From NCBI RefSeq assembly GCF_023015615.1, contig NZ_JALKAJ010000004.1, positions 310,001 through 374,000 of the forward strand: a stretch of 64,000 bases of DNA, given 5' to 3'. The first letter of the stretch is position 1; each line of letters opens with the position of its first letter. Positions 45,952 to 55,034 of the stretch are shown here, in pieces. The notes beneath the pieces were generated by a model. That model saw only the letters and a list, made by a program, of their open reading frames with translations. It ran no database searches and was not told the DNA's origin. The position numbers and the translations under genes were made by a program. Source of the DNA: Qipengyuania sp. S6317L1. GTDB lineage: Bacteria > Pseudomonadota > Alphaproteobacteria > Sphingomonadales > Sphingomonadaceae.

Positions 45952-46296
45952 TTACAGGAGGTCGTGAACCTTTTCCTGCGGGCGACAGATCGCAACGCCT
46001 TTTTCCGTCTCGACAATCGGACGCTCGATCAGGATCGGGTCGGCTGCCATCGCCTCAAGCACAGTGTTTGCATCCGCGCCGGTCAGCCCGCGCTCTTTTG
46101 CATCGGTGCCCCGAATTCGCAGCCCCTCGCTCGGCGTGATGCCCGCGTCGGAATAAAGCTGCGCGAGCTTTTCACGGCTGGGCGGGTTCTTGAGATATTC
46201 CACCACCGTCACCTCGACTCCATCGGACTCTTCCAGAATCGCCAATGTCTTTCGCGAAGTGCCGCATTTGGGATTGTGCCAGATGGTTGCTTTCAT
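45952..46296 (-). CDS. arsC: Arsenate reductase, glutaredoxin type
   Basis: 114 residues of the ArsC/Spx fold. C11 in HNPKCGTSRKTL is the catalytic Cys. IRGTDAKERGL and RPIVETEKGVAICRP carry the Arg residues that bind arsenate in ArsC proper. It should reduce arsenate to arsenite with glutathione/glutaredoxin. No arsB, acr3 or arsR is nearby, so it may instead be a general ArsC-like reductase. Confidence 0.9.
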   Translation of the reverse strand: MKATIWHNPKCGTSRKTLAILEESDGVEVTVVEYLKNPPSREKLAQLYSDAGITPSEGLRIRGTDAKERGLTGADANTVLEAMAADPILIERPIVETEKGVAICRPQEKVHDLL

Positions 46297-46324
46297 GGTG
46301 GGTTTCCTTGGGATTTCAGGGGGC

Positions 46325-46426
46325 GATTATTCGCACTAATCCCTAGCGAGTGCGACCCTTTTTGGCCACAGCGCCTTGAGTTGCGAATTATTCTCACTTT
46401 TTCCTTGCGGATGCGAATAGCTTTCA
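46325..46426 (+). promoter_or_regulatory. Cluster of Fur-like half-sites before the siderophore receptor
   Basis: TGCGAATTATTCTCA at 46382-46396 is a 7-1-7 inverted repeat close to a Fur box. TGCGAATAGCTTTCA at 46412-46426 shares the left half. GATTATTCGCA at 46325-46335 gives the same half-site in reverse. A further 7-bp inverted repeat, TCGCACT/AGTGCGA, spans 46331-46355. All lie 40-140 bases upstream of the receptor's TTG start. Confidence 0.55.
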
Positions 46427-46464
46427 ATAGCGGGTAGGCCGAAATAAGATAGACGAGGAACACT

Positions 46465-48633
46465 TTGACACATTACCGCTTCAAGGCCGCACTCAGCCTG
46501 ACGTGCGCCGCGATTGCCTTCCCTGCTGCTGCCGAAACCGGTCCCAATATGGAATATGTGGGCGATGACATCCTCGTCAGCGGCGACATCCTGCAATCCA
46601 ACGTTGTAGCTTCGGTCAAAACGCCGACGCCGATCATCGACGTACCTCAAAGCCTTTCGATCACCACCGATGAACAGATCGAGGAACGTGGGTGGACCAG
46701 CGTCAGCGAGCTCATCAACTACACGCCCGGCGTAAACAACTCGCAAGGCGAGGGACACCGCGATTCGGTCGTCTTTCGCGGCATCCGTTCAACGGCCGAC
46801 TTTTTCATCGACGGGAACCGCGACGACGTTCAATATTATCGCAGCCTCTACAATATCGAGCAGGTCGAAATCCTTCGCGGCCCCAACGCTTTGCTGTTCG
46901 GTCGCGGCGGTGCAGGCGGCGTACTGAACCGCGTCACCAAAAAGGGCGAGTTCAACGAAAACTTCGCCGGTGGTCAGGTCGCCGTGGACACCTTTGGCGA
47001 ATACAGCGTCTTTGCCGACCTCAACCTCTCAAGCTCCGAGCAAGTCGCCTTCCGCATCAACGCGGCCTACGAAAGCCTCGACAACCACCGCGACTTTTAC
47101 GACGGCGAGCGCATCGGTTTTAACCCCACCGCGCGCTTTGCAGCGGGCGAGGATACAATCGTCGACCTTTCGTATGAATACGCAAATCACGACCGCTTTA
47201 TCGACCGCGGCATCCCGACAGGCGTGGATGGCCGCCCGGTCGAAGCTTTTGACGAGATCACTTTCGGCGATGCGCAGCTGAATTTCAGCGATCTCGAAGC
47301 GCATCTTTTCCGCGCCAATGTCAGCCACAATTTCTCCGATAACTGGAAAGGCGTCGTGAACGCATTTTATGGCGACTACGAGAAGGTCTATTCCAACTTT
47401 TACGCCAGCGGATACAATCAATTGGCCGCGCCCGATGAGGTCACGACCGATGGCTATATCGACACGACAACGCGCGACAATTTGATCCTTTCGGGCAACC
47501 TTGTGGGTGAGTTCGAAACCGGTGCGCTTGGCCACACGCTTTTGGTTGGCGGGGAATACATCCGCACCAATTCGCGCCAGGATCGCATCAATCCGGTCTG
47601 GAGCGACAGCCAGGATGACAATGAAGACTTCATCATCCAGCGCCCGCTCACTCTCAGGGGCGGTGTCGGTATTGCGGCGAATGGCAACCCGACAAGCGTC
47701 ATCTTTGACCGCGCGACTAGCCTGAATGACGACACCGATGTTGATATCGAGGTGTTCTCGATCTTCGTTCAGGACGAGATCGAAGTCACCGATTGGCTGA
47801 ACGTGGTCGTGGGTGGCCGCTTCGACAGCTTCGACATCGAAGTCCTTGACCTTGCCGGCACCAATGGCCTTCGCACCCGCAAGGATGAAGAGTTCTCACC
47901 CCGAGGCGGGATCATCATCAAGCCGCAAGAGAATATCTCGGTTTACGCCAGCTATTCGAAAAGCTTCCTGCCGCGTTCAGGCGAGCAATATGCCAATATC
48001 AACGGCACGGCCAATGCTCTCGACCCCGACACCTTCACCAATCTCGAAGCGGGGATCAAATGGGATTTTGAACCCGGGCTCAGCTTCACGGCAGCGGTGT
48101 TCGACATCGAACAAAGCTCACCCCAGCCAAGTGACACCAATCCCGAGACGCTCGATGTGATCGACAGCACTATTCAGGGCTTCGAGATCCAGCTTCAGGG
48201 CGAAGTTTTGCCCGGTTGGACGATGCAGGCTGGATACAGCTATCTCGACGGAAGTCAGGTCGATGCTTTCGGCGTTGCAGGGCTTCGTCCGCGCGAATTG
48301 CCAGAGAACATGTTCTCGATCTGGAACCAGGTTGAGGTGACGGACCGGTTTGGCCTTGGCCTTGGCATCACACACCAATCCGAAAGCTTTATCACCAATG
48401 ACACCATCTCCTATCAAGGGCTCAATGGCGATGTTGTGACGACCCGCGCCACCCTCCCCTCTTTCACGAGGGTCGATGCCGCAGCCTATTACGAGGTGAG
48501 CGACAATTGGCGCGTGCAGGTGAATGTCGAAAACCTCACCGACACGACCTATTTCCCCAGTGCACACAGCACCCATCAGGCAACGGTCGGCGCTCCGATC
48601 AATGCGCGGCTTGCTGTCTCGGGTCGGTTTTAA
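46465..48633 (+). CDS. TonB-dependent siderophore receptor
   Basis: 722 residues from a TTG, with GAGGA 6 bases upstream; signal peptide ending FPAAAE. A TonB box (DDILVSG) precedes the plug, with VPQSLSITTDEQIEERG, NYTPGV, VVFRGIRSTADFFIDGNRDD and VEILRGPNALLFGRGGAGG. These are the pattern of the FhuA/FpvA-type siderophore receptor family. The barrel ends in Phe (RLAVSGRF). It should import a ferric siderophore. Neither synthesis genes nor an inner-membrane permease is adjacent. Fur-like sites lie upstream. Confidence 0.9.
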   Translation: MTHYRFKAALSLTCAAIAFPAAAETGPNMEYVGDDILVSGDILQSNVVASVKTPTPIIDVPQSLSITTDEQIEERGWTSVSELINYTPGVNNSQGEGHRDSVVFRGIRSTADFFIDGNRDDVQYYRSLYNIEQVEILRGPNALLFGRGGAGGVLNRVTKKGEFNENFAGGQVAVDTFGEYSVFADLNLSSSEQVAFRINAAYESLDNHRDFYDGERIGFNPTARFAAGEDTIVDLSYEYANHDRFIDRGIPTGVDGRPVEAFDEITFGDAQLNFSDLEAHLFRANVSHNFSDNWKGVVNAFYGDYEKVYSNFYASGYNQLAAPDEVTTDGYIDTTTRDNLILSGNLVGEFETGALGHTLLVGGEYIRTNSRQDRINPVWSDSQDDNEDFIIQRPLTLRGGVGIAANGNPTSVIFDRATSLNDDTDVDIEVFSIFVQDEIEVTDWLNVVVGGRFDSFDIEVLDLAGTNGLRTRKDEEFSPRGGIIIKPQENISVYASYSKSFLPRSGEQYANINGTANALDPDTFTNLEAGIKWDFEPGLSFTAAVFDIEQSSPQPSDTNPETLDVIDSTIQGFEIQLQGEVLPGWTMQAGYSYLDGSQVDAFGVAGLRPRELPENMFSIWNQVEVTDRFGLGLGITHQSESFITNDTISYQGLNGDVVTTRATLPSFTRVDAAAYYEVSDNWRVQVNVENLTDTTYFPSAHSTHQATVGAPINARLAVSGRF

Positions 48634-48654
48634 CGCGCTCTAGAAACTGAGTTG

Positions 48655-49236
48655 TCAGCTGCCGGGGCCTTCGGGGTCCGGCACCACTCTGAGCGCCGGG
48701 ACCGCCTCGGCGGCATCCTTGGTGTCAATCGCAGGGGCAGGCGCCGCGCTAATGCTTTCCTGACGCTGCGAAACGCGAGCGGCCCGTTCAATCGCGCTCA
48801 TCAAACGAGGAAACACCCCGCAGCGGCAATCGTTCTGGATCGCCTCTTCGATCTCGGACCTTTCGGGCGCGGGATTGCGCGACAAAAGACCCGCGGCGGC
48901 CATGACAATCCCCGGCGTGCAGAAACCGCACTGTATGGCTTGTTCGGCCACCATCGCCTGTTGCACCGGGTGAGAGCGGTCGCGCGACAGCCCTTCGATG
49001 GTGGTGATGAAGCGCCCCTCGGCCTCTGCCAGAGTGATCCGGCACGAACGCAAGGCCGCGCCATCGACCAGCACGGTGCACGCCCCGCACTCACAGGTCG
49101 AACCCCCGTCATCAAAATTGGCGCCACCGTTCTTGGTGCCGGTAAGGTTTGCCGCCTCACGAAGCGCAAAGAGCAAGGGCATATCCGGGTCGAGATCAAA
49201 CTCGACCGGACGCCCGTTAATCGTCATCCGAGGCAT
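48655..49236 (-). CDS. Orphan [2Fe-2S] subunit of xanthine dehydrogenase type
   Basis: 193 residues, homologous to the small iron-sulfur subunit of molybdenum hydroxylases (isoquinoline oxidoreductase alpha/CoxS type). The second cluster is normal: C103-x2-C106 (CGFCTPG) and C137-x-C139 (CRCG). In the first, C50-x2-C53 and C65 are in place, but the expected first ligand at 45 is Gly and a Cys is at 48 instead, after an insert-like NFDDGGST. About 45 extra residues follow at the C-terminus. No large molybdopterin subunit is adjacent. It is convergent with the siderophore receptor. Confidence 0.85.
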   Translation of the reverse strand: MPRMTINGRPVEFDLDPDMPLLFALREAANLTGTKNGGANFDDGGSTCECGACTVLVDGAALRSCRITLAEAEGRFITTIEGLSRDRSHPVQQAMVAEQAIQCGFCTPGIVMAAAGLLSRNPAPERSEIEEAIQNDCRCGVFPRLMSAIERAARVSQRQESISAAPAPAIDTKDAAEAVPALRVVPDPEGPGS

Positions 49237-49288
49237 GATTTACCATCAAGGTGAATGAACTGGGAGATGCAAGAGGGCAACGCATGCC

Positions 49289-50065
49289 TTAGCTGCGCCA
49301 GCTGTCGTCGATCTTGTCGATGCGGCGTTTCCACGCCTCGAAATCGAACACGCCAGCGCCGCCCTGGCTGGCCATGACCGAAAGGTCGCGCTGGTGCACG
49401 TCAATCACTTCTTGAGGAACCACTTTGGGCTCGCCTTGGGAAAGTGTCGCGATCTGGATTTCGCAGGCACGTTGCAGCGCCCACATTTTTACGAACATGC
49501 CCTGGATCGTGCCGTCCATTACAACCGGACCGTGATTGCGCAGCATCAGGATCGAATGATTGCCAAGGTTCTGCACTAGGCGCTCACCCTCTTCGGCGCG
49601 AACCGTCACGCCTTCAAATTCGTGATAGCCGATCTGGTCCTGGAAATTGCAGGCGTAAAAGCTGATCGGAAGGAGCCCGTCCTTGTGGCTGCACACCGAC
49701 ATGGTCGCGGTTGTGTGCACGTGACAGATCGCATTGGCGCGTCCGCCGAGCGTTTTGTGAAAATGCGCGTGCTGCGTGAAACCGGCCTTGTTCACCATGT
49801 AGGGCGAGCCGCCGATATTGTTGCCTTCAACGTCGATCTTCACAAGGTTCGACGCGGTAACTTCATCGTAGAGGAGGCCAAAAGGATTGATGAGAAACGC
49901 ACCCTCTTCCCCCGGCACAGCCAAAGAGATGTGGTTGTAAATCGATTCGCCCCAACCAAGGTGGTCGAAAATCCGATAGCAGGCCGCCAGATCAAGCCGC
50001 GCTTGCCATTCTTCCGCGCTGACTTTGCCTTCGAGGCTGTTATCGGGCTTCAATTGCGTGGCCAT
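49289..50065 (-). CDS. Class II aldolase/adducin-family protein
   Basis: 258 residues of the AraD/FucA fold. The metal-binding His residues are in HAHFHKTLGGRANAICHVHT, and a further His in LRNHGPVVMDGT. Such proteins include sugar-phosphate aldolases and epimerases, but alphaproteobacterial members of this length are mostly uncharacterised. The substrate is unknown. The gene lies 52 bases upstream of the [2Fe-2S] subunit on the same strand and may share its transcript. Confidence 0.88.
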   Translation of the reverse strand: MATQLKPDNSLEGKVSAEEWQARLDLAACYRIFDHLGWGESIYNHISLAVPGEEGAFLINPFGLLYDEVTASNLVKIDVEGNNIGGSPYMVNKAGFTQHAHFHKTLGGRANAICHVHTTATMSVCSHKDGLLPISFYACNFQDQIGYHEFEGVTVRAEEGERLVQNLGNHSILMLRNHGPVVMDGTIQGMFVKMWALQRACEIQIATLSQGEPKVVPQEVIDVHQRDLSVMASQGGAGVFDFEAWKRRIDKIDDSWRS

Positions 50066-50236
50066 TTGGGTATCCCTTCCGTTTGCTTCTCTTTGGCGCG
50101 CTTATCGCACTATTCCGGCGCATCGGGCAAGCGCGTCTGCGCCCTTACGTGAATAGAGCTCGAAAGCGGCGCATCGGCCTGCGCCAATGGAATTGCTTTG
50201 CGCGAATGGCCCGACCTCGATAAGCCCCGCGCACCA

Positions 50237-51640
50237 ATGAGCAATCCCGGCGCCTCTTCTTCTGACAAATCGACCTCCGAAGGATCGAATGCGAAGCTGA
50301 CCAAGGGCGCCATTACCGGCCATCTGGTCTCCCAGACCTTGCCCGCAATTGTCGGCGTCACCGCGATCATGTCCATCGGGCTGGTCGATGCCTTCTTCAT
50401 CGGCAAGCTGGGATCGCAAGAGCTGGCGGCGATTTCATTCATCTTCCCGGTGACAACGGCCCTGTCCTCACTTGGCGTTGGTGTGATGGTGGGGATCAAT
50501 TCGGTTGTTGCCAGAGCGCTTGGCGAAGGTGACGAGGAACGCTGTGCGCGCAGGGCGAATTTCGGGCTGGTTTTCTCTGTCCTTATCGGCATCGTGATCG
50601 GCGCGCTTCTCTACACACTGATAGAGCCGCTGTTTTCCTTGATGAATGCGCCAGAAAACCTGCGCCCTCTCATCCTTGATTACATGCAGCCCTTCGCGCT
50701 CGGTTTTCCATTGGTTCTTGCGATCATGGGGTTCAACGGCGTCCTTCGCGGACAGGGCGAGGCGAAGAAAACCAGCCTTGTGTCGATCACCTATGCTGCG
50801 GCCAATTGGGTGCTTGATCCGATCCTCATCACCGGCGCGTTCGGATTTGAAGGTTTTGGCATCACCGGCGCAGCTTATGCGAGCATCATCGGCTATGGCA
50901 TCGGCGCGGTGATGGGATTTTATTTGCTGTGCCGGACCGATATTCCTTTTGACCTTGCGCTTATTCGGAAGGGAAGCTGGACCGATCCTGCGCTCGCCAT
51001 CCTCAAGGTGGCAGGACCTGCGTCCTTTTCCAATGCGATCAATCCGGTCGGCCTTTCGGTCCTCACCGCGATTGTCGCGACGCAAAGCGAGGCGGCGGTC
51101 GCCGGCTTTGGCGCAGCGGGCCGGTTGCAGAGTTTTGCTACCGTTCCATTGCTTGCCCTGTCTGGGTCCATCGGCGCGATCGTTGGCCAGAACTGGGGCG
51201 CCAAGGAATACGAAAGGGCGCGTCAGGCAGCGCGTTATGCCTTTGGCTTCTGCCTTGCCTGGGGCCTTTTGCTGGTTGTCCTGTTCGTCCCGCTAGCAGA
51301 GCAATTTGCGCAACTATTCACCAGCGATCCAGAAGTCACCGAGCAGTTCGCCCTCTATATCAACATCGCCTCTTTCGGCTATGCGGGCTTTGGTATCCTG
51401 ATCGTGGCTAATGGCATTTTGAACGCAATCGACAGGGCTGCCTTTGCGCTCACCCAGTCGGCGGCGCGGGTGTTTCTTGTCATGCTCCCCTTCGCATGGT
51501 TTCTGATCGGCGATTGGGGAAGCTCTGCTGTCTATTCAGCCGAGCTTGCAGCCAACGTGTTTGGCGGGTTGATCGGCGCAGCGCTTGCCTATTTCCTGCT
51601 CAAGCGCCGCGCCCCCGACAGCAAGGCGCGAACAGCGTAA
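50237..51640 (+). CDS. MATE-family efflux transporter
   Basis: 467 residues from the ATG at 50237; an upstream TTG frame adds 13 residues. Twelve hydrophobic segments in two six-helix halves; the N-terminal half starts TLPAIVGVTAIMSIGLVDAFFIGKLG, a MATE family signature. It probably exports cationic drugs or metabolites using Na+ or H+. It stands alone before the chemotaxis operon. Confidence 0.9.
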   Translation: MSNPGASSSDKSTSEGSNAKLTKGAITGHLVSQTLPAIVGVTAIMSIGLVDAFFIGKLGSQELAAISFIFPVTTALSSLGVGVMVGINSVVARALGEGDEERCARRANFGLVFSVLIGIVIGALLYTLIEPLFSLMNAPENLRPLILDYMQPFALGFPLVLAIMGFNGVLRGQGEAKKTSLVSITYAAANWVLDPILITGAFGFEGFGITGAAYASIIGYGIGAVMGFYLLCRTDIPFDLALIRKGSWTDPALAILKVAGPASFSNAINPVGLSVLTAIVATQSEAAVAGFGAAGRLQSFATVPLLALSGSIGAIVGQNWGAKEYERARQAARYAFGFCLAWGLLLVVLFVPLAEQFAQLFTSDPEVTEQFALYINIASFGYAGFGILIVANGILNAIDRAAFALTQSAARVFLVMLPFAWFLIGDWGSSAVYSAELAANVFGGLIGAALAYFLLKRRAPDSKARTA

Positions 51641-51646
51641 CAAATT

Positions 51647-51661
51647 GCGGCGGAAAGCCGC
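51647..51661 (+). terminator. Short hairpin after the MATE gene
   Basis: GCGGC (51647-51651) pairs with GCCGC (51657-51661) around GGAAA, starting 6 bases after the stop. No T-run follows; tentative. Confidence 0.35.
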
Positions 51662-51716
51662 TTCAATCAACCGTTTCGGTAGCCAATCGTTAACCATCCC
51701 GCTTCATAAGCCCTTT

Positions 51717-51736
51717 TGAGATGTAAAATCGTCTCA
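51717..51736 (+). promoter_or_regulatory. Inverted repeat in the cheA leader
   Basis: TGAGA (51717-51721) and TCTCA (51732-51736) flank the A/T-rich spacer TGTAAAATCG, ending 22 bases before the cheA ATG. It could be a regulator site for the chemotaxis operon. Confidence 0.3.
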
Positions 51737-51758
51737 CTTTACTAGGGGCACGCGCACT

Positions 51759-54173
51759 ATGGATGACCTGCTGGCGGACTTCGTCGCGGAAACACGCGAG
51801 ATGTTGGAGGCAAGCTCGGGCGAGATCGTCGCTTGGGAAGCCGATCCAACCGACCGTGCGCGCCTCGATACGATCTTTCGTTTTGTCCATACGGTCAAAG
51901 GCAATTGCGGCTTCTTCGATTATCCGCGTCTAGCCGCGCTCAGCCATGCGGCCGAAGATGCGCTCGCCGACTGCCGCGCTGGTCGCCGCGAACCTGATAG
52001 CAAGCTTGTCACTGGCGTCCTTGCCATCATCGACCGGATCGCCGCAATGGTCGATGCGATTGAGGCCGACGAGGAATTTGACACCGGCGGCGATGAAGAA
52101 TTGATCGCAGCCCTTGCCGAAGGTGACGACGGCACTGACGATCCCAGCGCGACGCAGGCTGAACAGCCTTACCTGTCGCAAACGGACGTGCAAGATAACC
52201 CCGAGCAGGATAAGACCGCACACAGCCGGAGCGACACCGCCGTTGCCCAGCGATCCATTCGTTTGCCCGTCGACCTCCTCGACCGGGTGATGAGCGGCGT
52301 GTCCGACATGGTTCTGGCGCGTAACGACCTTGCCCACAGGCTGCGCCAGGCAGGCACTCAGCCGATGATCGACGGTCCGTTCGAACGACTGACCTCCATT
52401 CTCAACGATGTGCGCGATGCAATCACCCGCATGCGGATGCAGCGTATCGAAACATTATTTGCCGCCTTCCCGAGACTGGTGCGCGACCTTAGCCAGACGC
52501 TGGATAAACAGGTCACGATTGATCTTGAAGGCGGCGATGTGGAACTCGACCGCGAGATGATCGAGATGATCCGCGATCCGCTGATCCACATCATTCGTAA
52601 TTCCATCGATCACGGGATCGAACCACCATCAGAACGCAAAGCGGCAGGCAAACGGAAAACCGGTTCCCTGTCGATTGCCGCGCGTCAGGCAGGCAACACA
52701 ATCTCGATTGTCGTCAGCGATGACGGACGGGGCCTGTGCCCCGACAAGATCGGGAAAAAAGCAGTTGCAATGGGGCTTATCACAGAGGGCGAGCGCGAAG
52801 GCATGGCCCTCAATGATATCCTCCAGACCATTTTTCAGCCCGGCTTTTCGACAGCCGAGACGGTGAGCAATATCTCTGGTCGCGGTGTCGGTTTGGACGT
52901 CGTGCGCCAGAACCTGGAGCGCGTGGGTGGCACGATCTCGGTCAAATCCACCAATGGCATCGGAACCCTCTTCACTCTGCAAATCCCATTGACGCTCAGC
53001 ATTATTACCGGGCTAAACGTAGTGGCGAGTGGCCAACGCTTTTCCATTCCGCAAAGTTATGTCGAGGAAATCATCCATAGCTCCTCAAGAGTTCTGGATT
53101 TCACGACTGTCGGTGAAACCGGCCTTGTCACTTTCCGCGGCAACCGGGTGCCGTGCCTCAAACTGAGCGAGGTTCTTGAACTGCCGTCAAGCGATCTTGC
53201 CGATGATGACCTGACGATGGTCATGCTAAAGCTTGCAAATGGCGATCTGTTTGCGCTGGCGGTCGATGATATCCACTCACACAGTGACATCGTTGTGAAA
53301 CCGCTTGCCCCTGCCGTCATGCAAGCAGGGATTTACGCAGGCTCCTCTCTTTTGGACGATGGCATGCCGGTCCTCTTGCTCGACATCACGAGCATCGCTG
53401 CGCAGAGCAATATCGTCTCTGATCTGAGCCGCAGACTTCACGCGGTTCCTGAAGAGGACGAGGGCAACGAGGTCAAAGACCACAGCCGCGCAATGCTGTT
53501 CACCGATTTTGTCGGGCGTCGCCGGGCCATTCGCCTCGACCTCGTCAAGCGTATCGAAACCGTTCAGACGTCCGCGCTCGACCGATCGGGGATCACACCG
53601 CGGGTCGTGATCGACGGCGCTATTCTGCCAATCATCGGCCTGCCCGATGGACCGTTCGAGCGTGAGAAGCTACGCTTTTTGCGACTAAGTGATGGCGACA
53701 GCCAGCTTGCCTATGCCATTCGCGAAGTGGTCGAAGCTGCCGAGCTTTCCGGCTCGCTTACACCTGTGAATGACGACCCATTGGTCGAAGCCGTCACGCT
53801 GCTTGGCGATGAGACGATCAGCCTGCTCGACGGGCACGAATTGTTTGCGCGATATGGCGAGATGCCAACTGAAAGCAGCAAGCCTTTGTGCCGGCTGCCC
53901 CAAGGCGAATGGTCGCGCACCATCCTTGCTCCGCTTCTCACCAATGCCGGTTACGAGGTCACAAGCGAGCCGGGCATTCAGGAAGATGTCGCGATCTGGT
54001 TTGACGATGAATATGAGGCAGCCGCCGCGATCGAGATGGACTTTGCCGCGCCTGTGGTGCGCTTGCGCGAAACGCCCGAGGCGCCCGAAAATTCTCCCAC
54101 CATCTATCGCTATGACCGCGAAGGTTTGCTCGCTGCCTTGAACAGTGCGCGTCACGCGGGGGGACAACGCTGA
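51759..54173 (+). CDS. cheA: Chemotaxis histidine kinase CheA
   Basis: 804 residues. Hpt domain with phospho-His H44 (FVHTVKGNCGF); no clear P2 domain, only an acidic linker. Dimerisation region begins at about 168 (SIRLPVDLLDRVMSGV). ATPase: HIIRNSIDHGIEPP, SDDGRGLCP, GRGVGLDVVR. A CheW domain follows (about 415-550), then a second CheW-like region (about 570-690). The C-terminal 95 residues look like a receiver (ILAPLLTNAGYEVTS and YRYDREGLLAAL) but lack the acidic pocket and the phospho-Asp. First gene of the operon; its last base is the first base of cheW. Confidence 0.93.
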   Translation: MDDLLADFVAETREMLEASSGEIVAWEADPTDRARLDTIFRFVHTVKGNCGFFDYPRLAALSHAAEDALADCRAGRREPDSKLVTGVLAIIDRIAAMVDAIEADEEFDTGGDEELIAALAEGDDGTDDPSATQAEQPYLSQTDVQDNPEQDKTAHSRSDTAVAQRSIRLPVDLLDRVMSGVSDMVLARNDLAHRLRQAGTQPMIDGPFERLTSILNDVRDAITRMRMQRIETLFAAFPRLVRDLSQTLDKQVTIDLEGGDVELDREMIEMIRDPLIHIIRNSIDHGIEPPSERKAAGKRKTGSLSIAARQAGNTISIVVSDDGRGLCPDKIGKKAVAMGLITEGEREGMALNDILQTIFQPGFSTAETVSNISGRGVGLDVVRQNLERVGGTISVKSTNGIGTLFTLQIPLTLSIITGLNVVASGQRFSIPQSYVEEIIHSSSRVLDFTTVGETGLVTFRGNRVPCLKLSEVLELPSSDLADDDLTMVMLKLANGDLFALAVDDIHSHSDIVVKPLAPAVMQAGIYAGSSLLDDGMPVLLLDITSIAAQSNIVSDLSRRLHAVPEEDEGNEVKDHSRAMLFTDFVGRRRAIRLDLVKRIETVQTSALDRSGITPRVVIDGAILPIIGLPDGPFEREKLRFLRLSDGDSQLAYAIREVVEAAELSGSLTPVNDDPLVEAVTLLGDETISLLDGHELFARYGEMPTESSKPLCRLPQGEWSRTILAPLLTNAGYEVTSEPGIQEDVAIWFDDEYEAAAAIEMDFAAPVVRLRETPEAPENSPTIYRYDREGLLAALNSARHAGGQR

Positions 54174-54613
54174 TGAATACTCTTCTCGTCATGGCCCAGA
54201 TCGCAGGTCGCCGCTGTGCGATTGAGGCGCCACATGTGGACATGGTCATCGAAATGGGAGCGATCACGCCCGTCCCGCGCACGCCTGATTTTGTCTCCGG
54301 CATCACCGCTGTGCGCAGCCAGACGCTCACAGTCATCGATGCCCGCCTCGCAATCGGATTTGATCCCGGCGCCTTTGCGATGGATCACCGCGCTATCGTG
54401 GCGACGCATGAACGCAGTGCTTATGCGATCCGCGTGGATGCGATCGAGGATATCTGCACCGCAGTAAGCGACCCCGATCAGGTGCCAGGAGGATTTGGCG
54501 AAGCATGGGCCCGCGTTTCTTCCGGCCTGGTAGAAACACGGGTCGGACCAGCGCTGCTGCTGAACCTTGAGTCGCTCCTTAAAGCGCCGGAACCATTCGG
54601 GGCGGCGGCTTAA
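54173..54613 (+). CDS. cheW: Chemotaxis coupling protein CheW
   Basis: 146 residues. The CheW fold is recognisable by FVSGITAVRSQTLTVIDARLAIG and the C-terminal PALLLNLESLL. It couples CheA to receptors at the inner membrane. The ATG overlaps the cheA stop (TGATG), so translation is coupled. A 55-base gap precedes cheY, with no clear terminator in it. Confidence 0.9.
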   Translation: MNTLLVMAQIAGRRCAIEAPHVDMVIEMGAITPVPRTPDFVSGITAVRSQTLTVIDARLAIGFDPGAFAMDHRAIVATHERSAYAIRVDAIEDICTAVSDPDQVPGGFGEAWARVSSGLVETRVGPALLLNLESLLKAPEPFGAAA

Positions 54614-54668
54614 TGCAAATGTTACATCTCCTGCCTAACCTTCAGCCTATTCTAACCAAGGTGAATTC

Positions 54669-55034
54669 ATGAAAAGCTGTCTCATTGTCGACGATTCCAA
54701 AGTTATCAGAAAGGTATCTCGACACATCCTTGAAAACCTTGGATTTTCGGTCGAGGAAGCCGAGAATGGCGAGCTTGGGCTGAAGGCTTGCGACGAAGCC
54801 ATGCCGGATGTGATTCTGCTCGATTGGAACATGCCCGTGATGACGGGCATCGAGTTTATCACGCACCTCCGCAAACGTGAGGGCGGGGACAAGCCAAAGG
54901 TGGTCTTCTGCACCACGGAAAACGACGTGGACCATATTCGCGAGGCGATTGCTGCCGGCGCAGATGAGTATGTGATGAAGCCGTTCGATCACGAAACCCT
55001 CCAGATCAAGTTGCAGCTCGTCGGCTTTGCATGA
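54669..55034 (+). CDS. cheY: Chemotaxis response regulator CheY
   Basis: 121 residues, a stand-alone receiver. D8 and D9 form the Mg2+ site, D52 in LLDWNMPV is phosphorylated, and the conserved Thr-Glu (FCTTEND) and Lys (MKPFD) follow. Phospho-CheY would bind the flagellar motor switch or another output. The gene overlaps cheB by 4 bases (ATGA). Confidence 0.93.
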   Translation: MKSCLIVDDSKVIRKVSRHILENLGFSVEEAENGELGLKACDEAMPDVILLDWNMPVMTGIEFITHLRKREGGDKPKVVFCTTENDVDHIREAIAAGADEYVMKPFDHETLQIKLQLVGFA

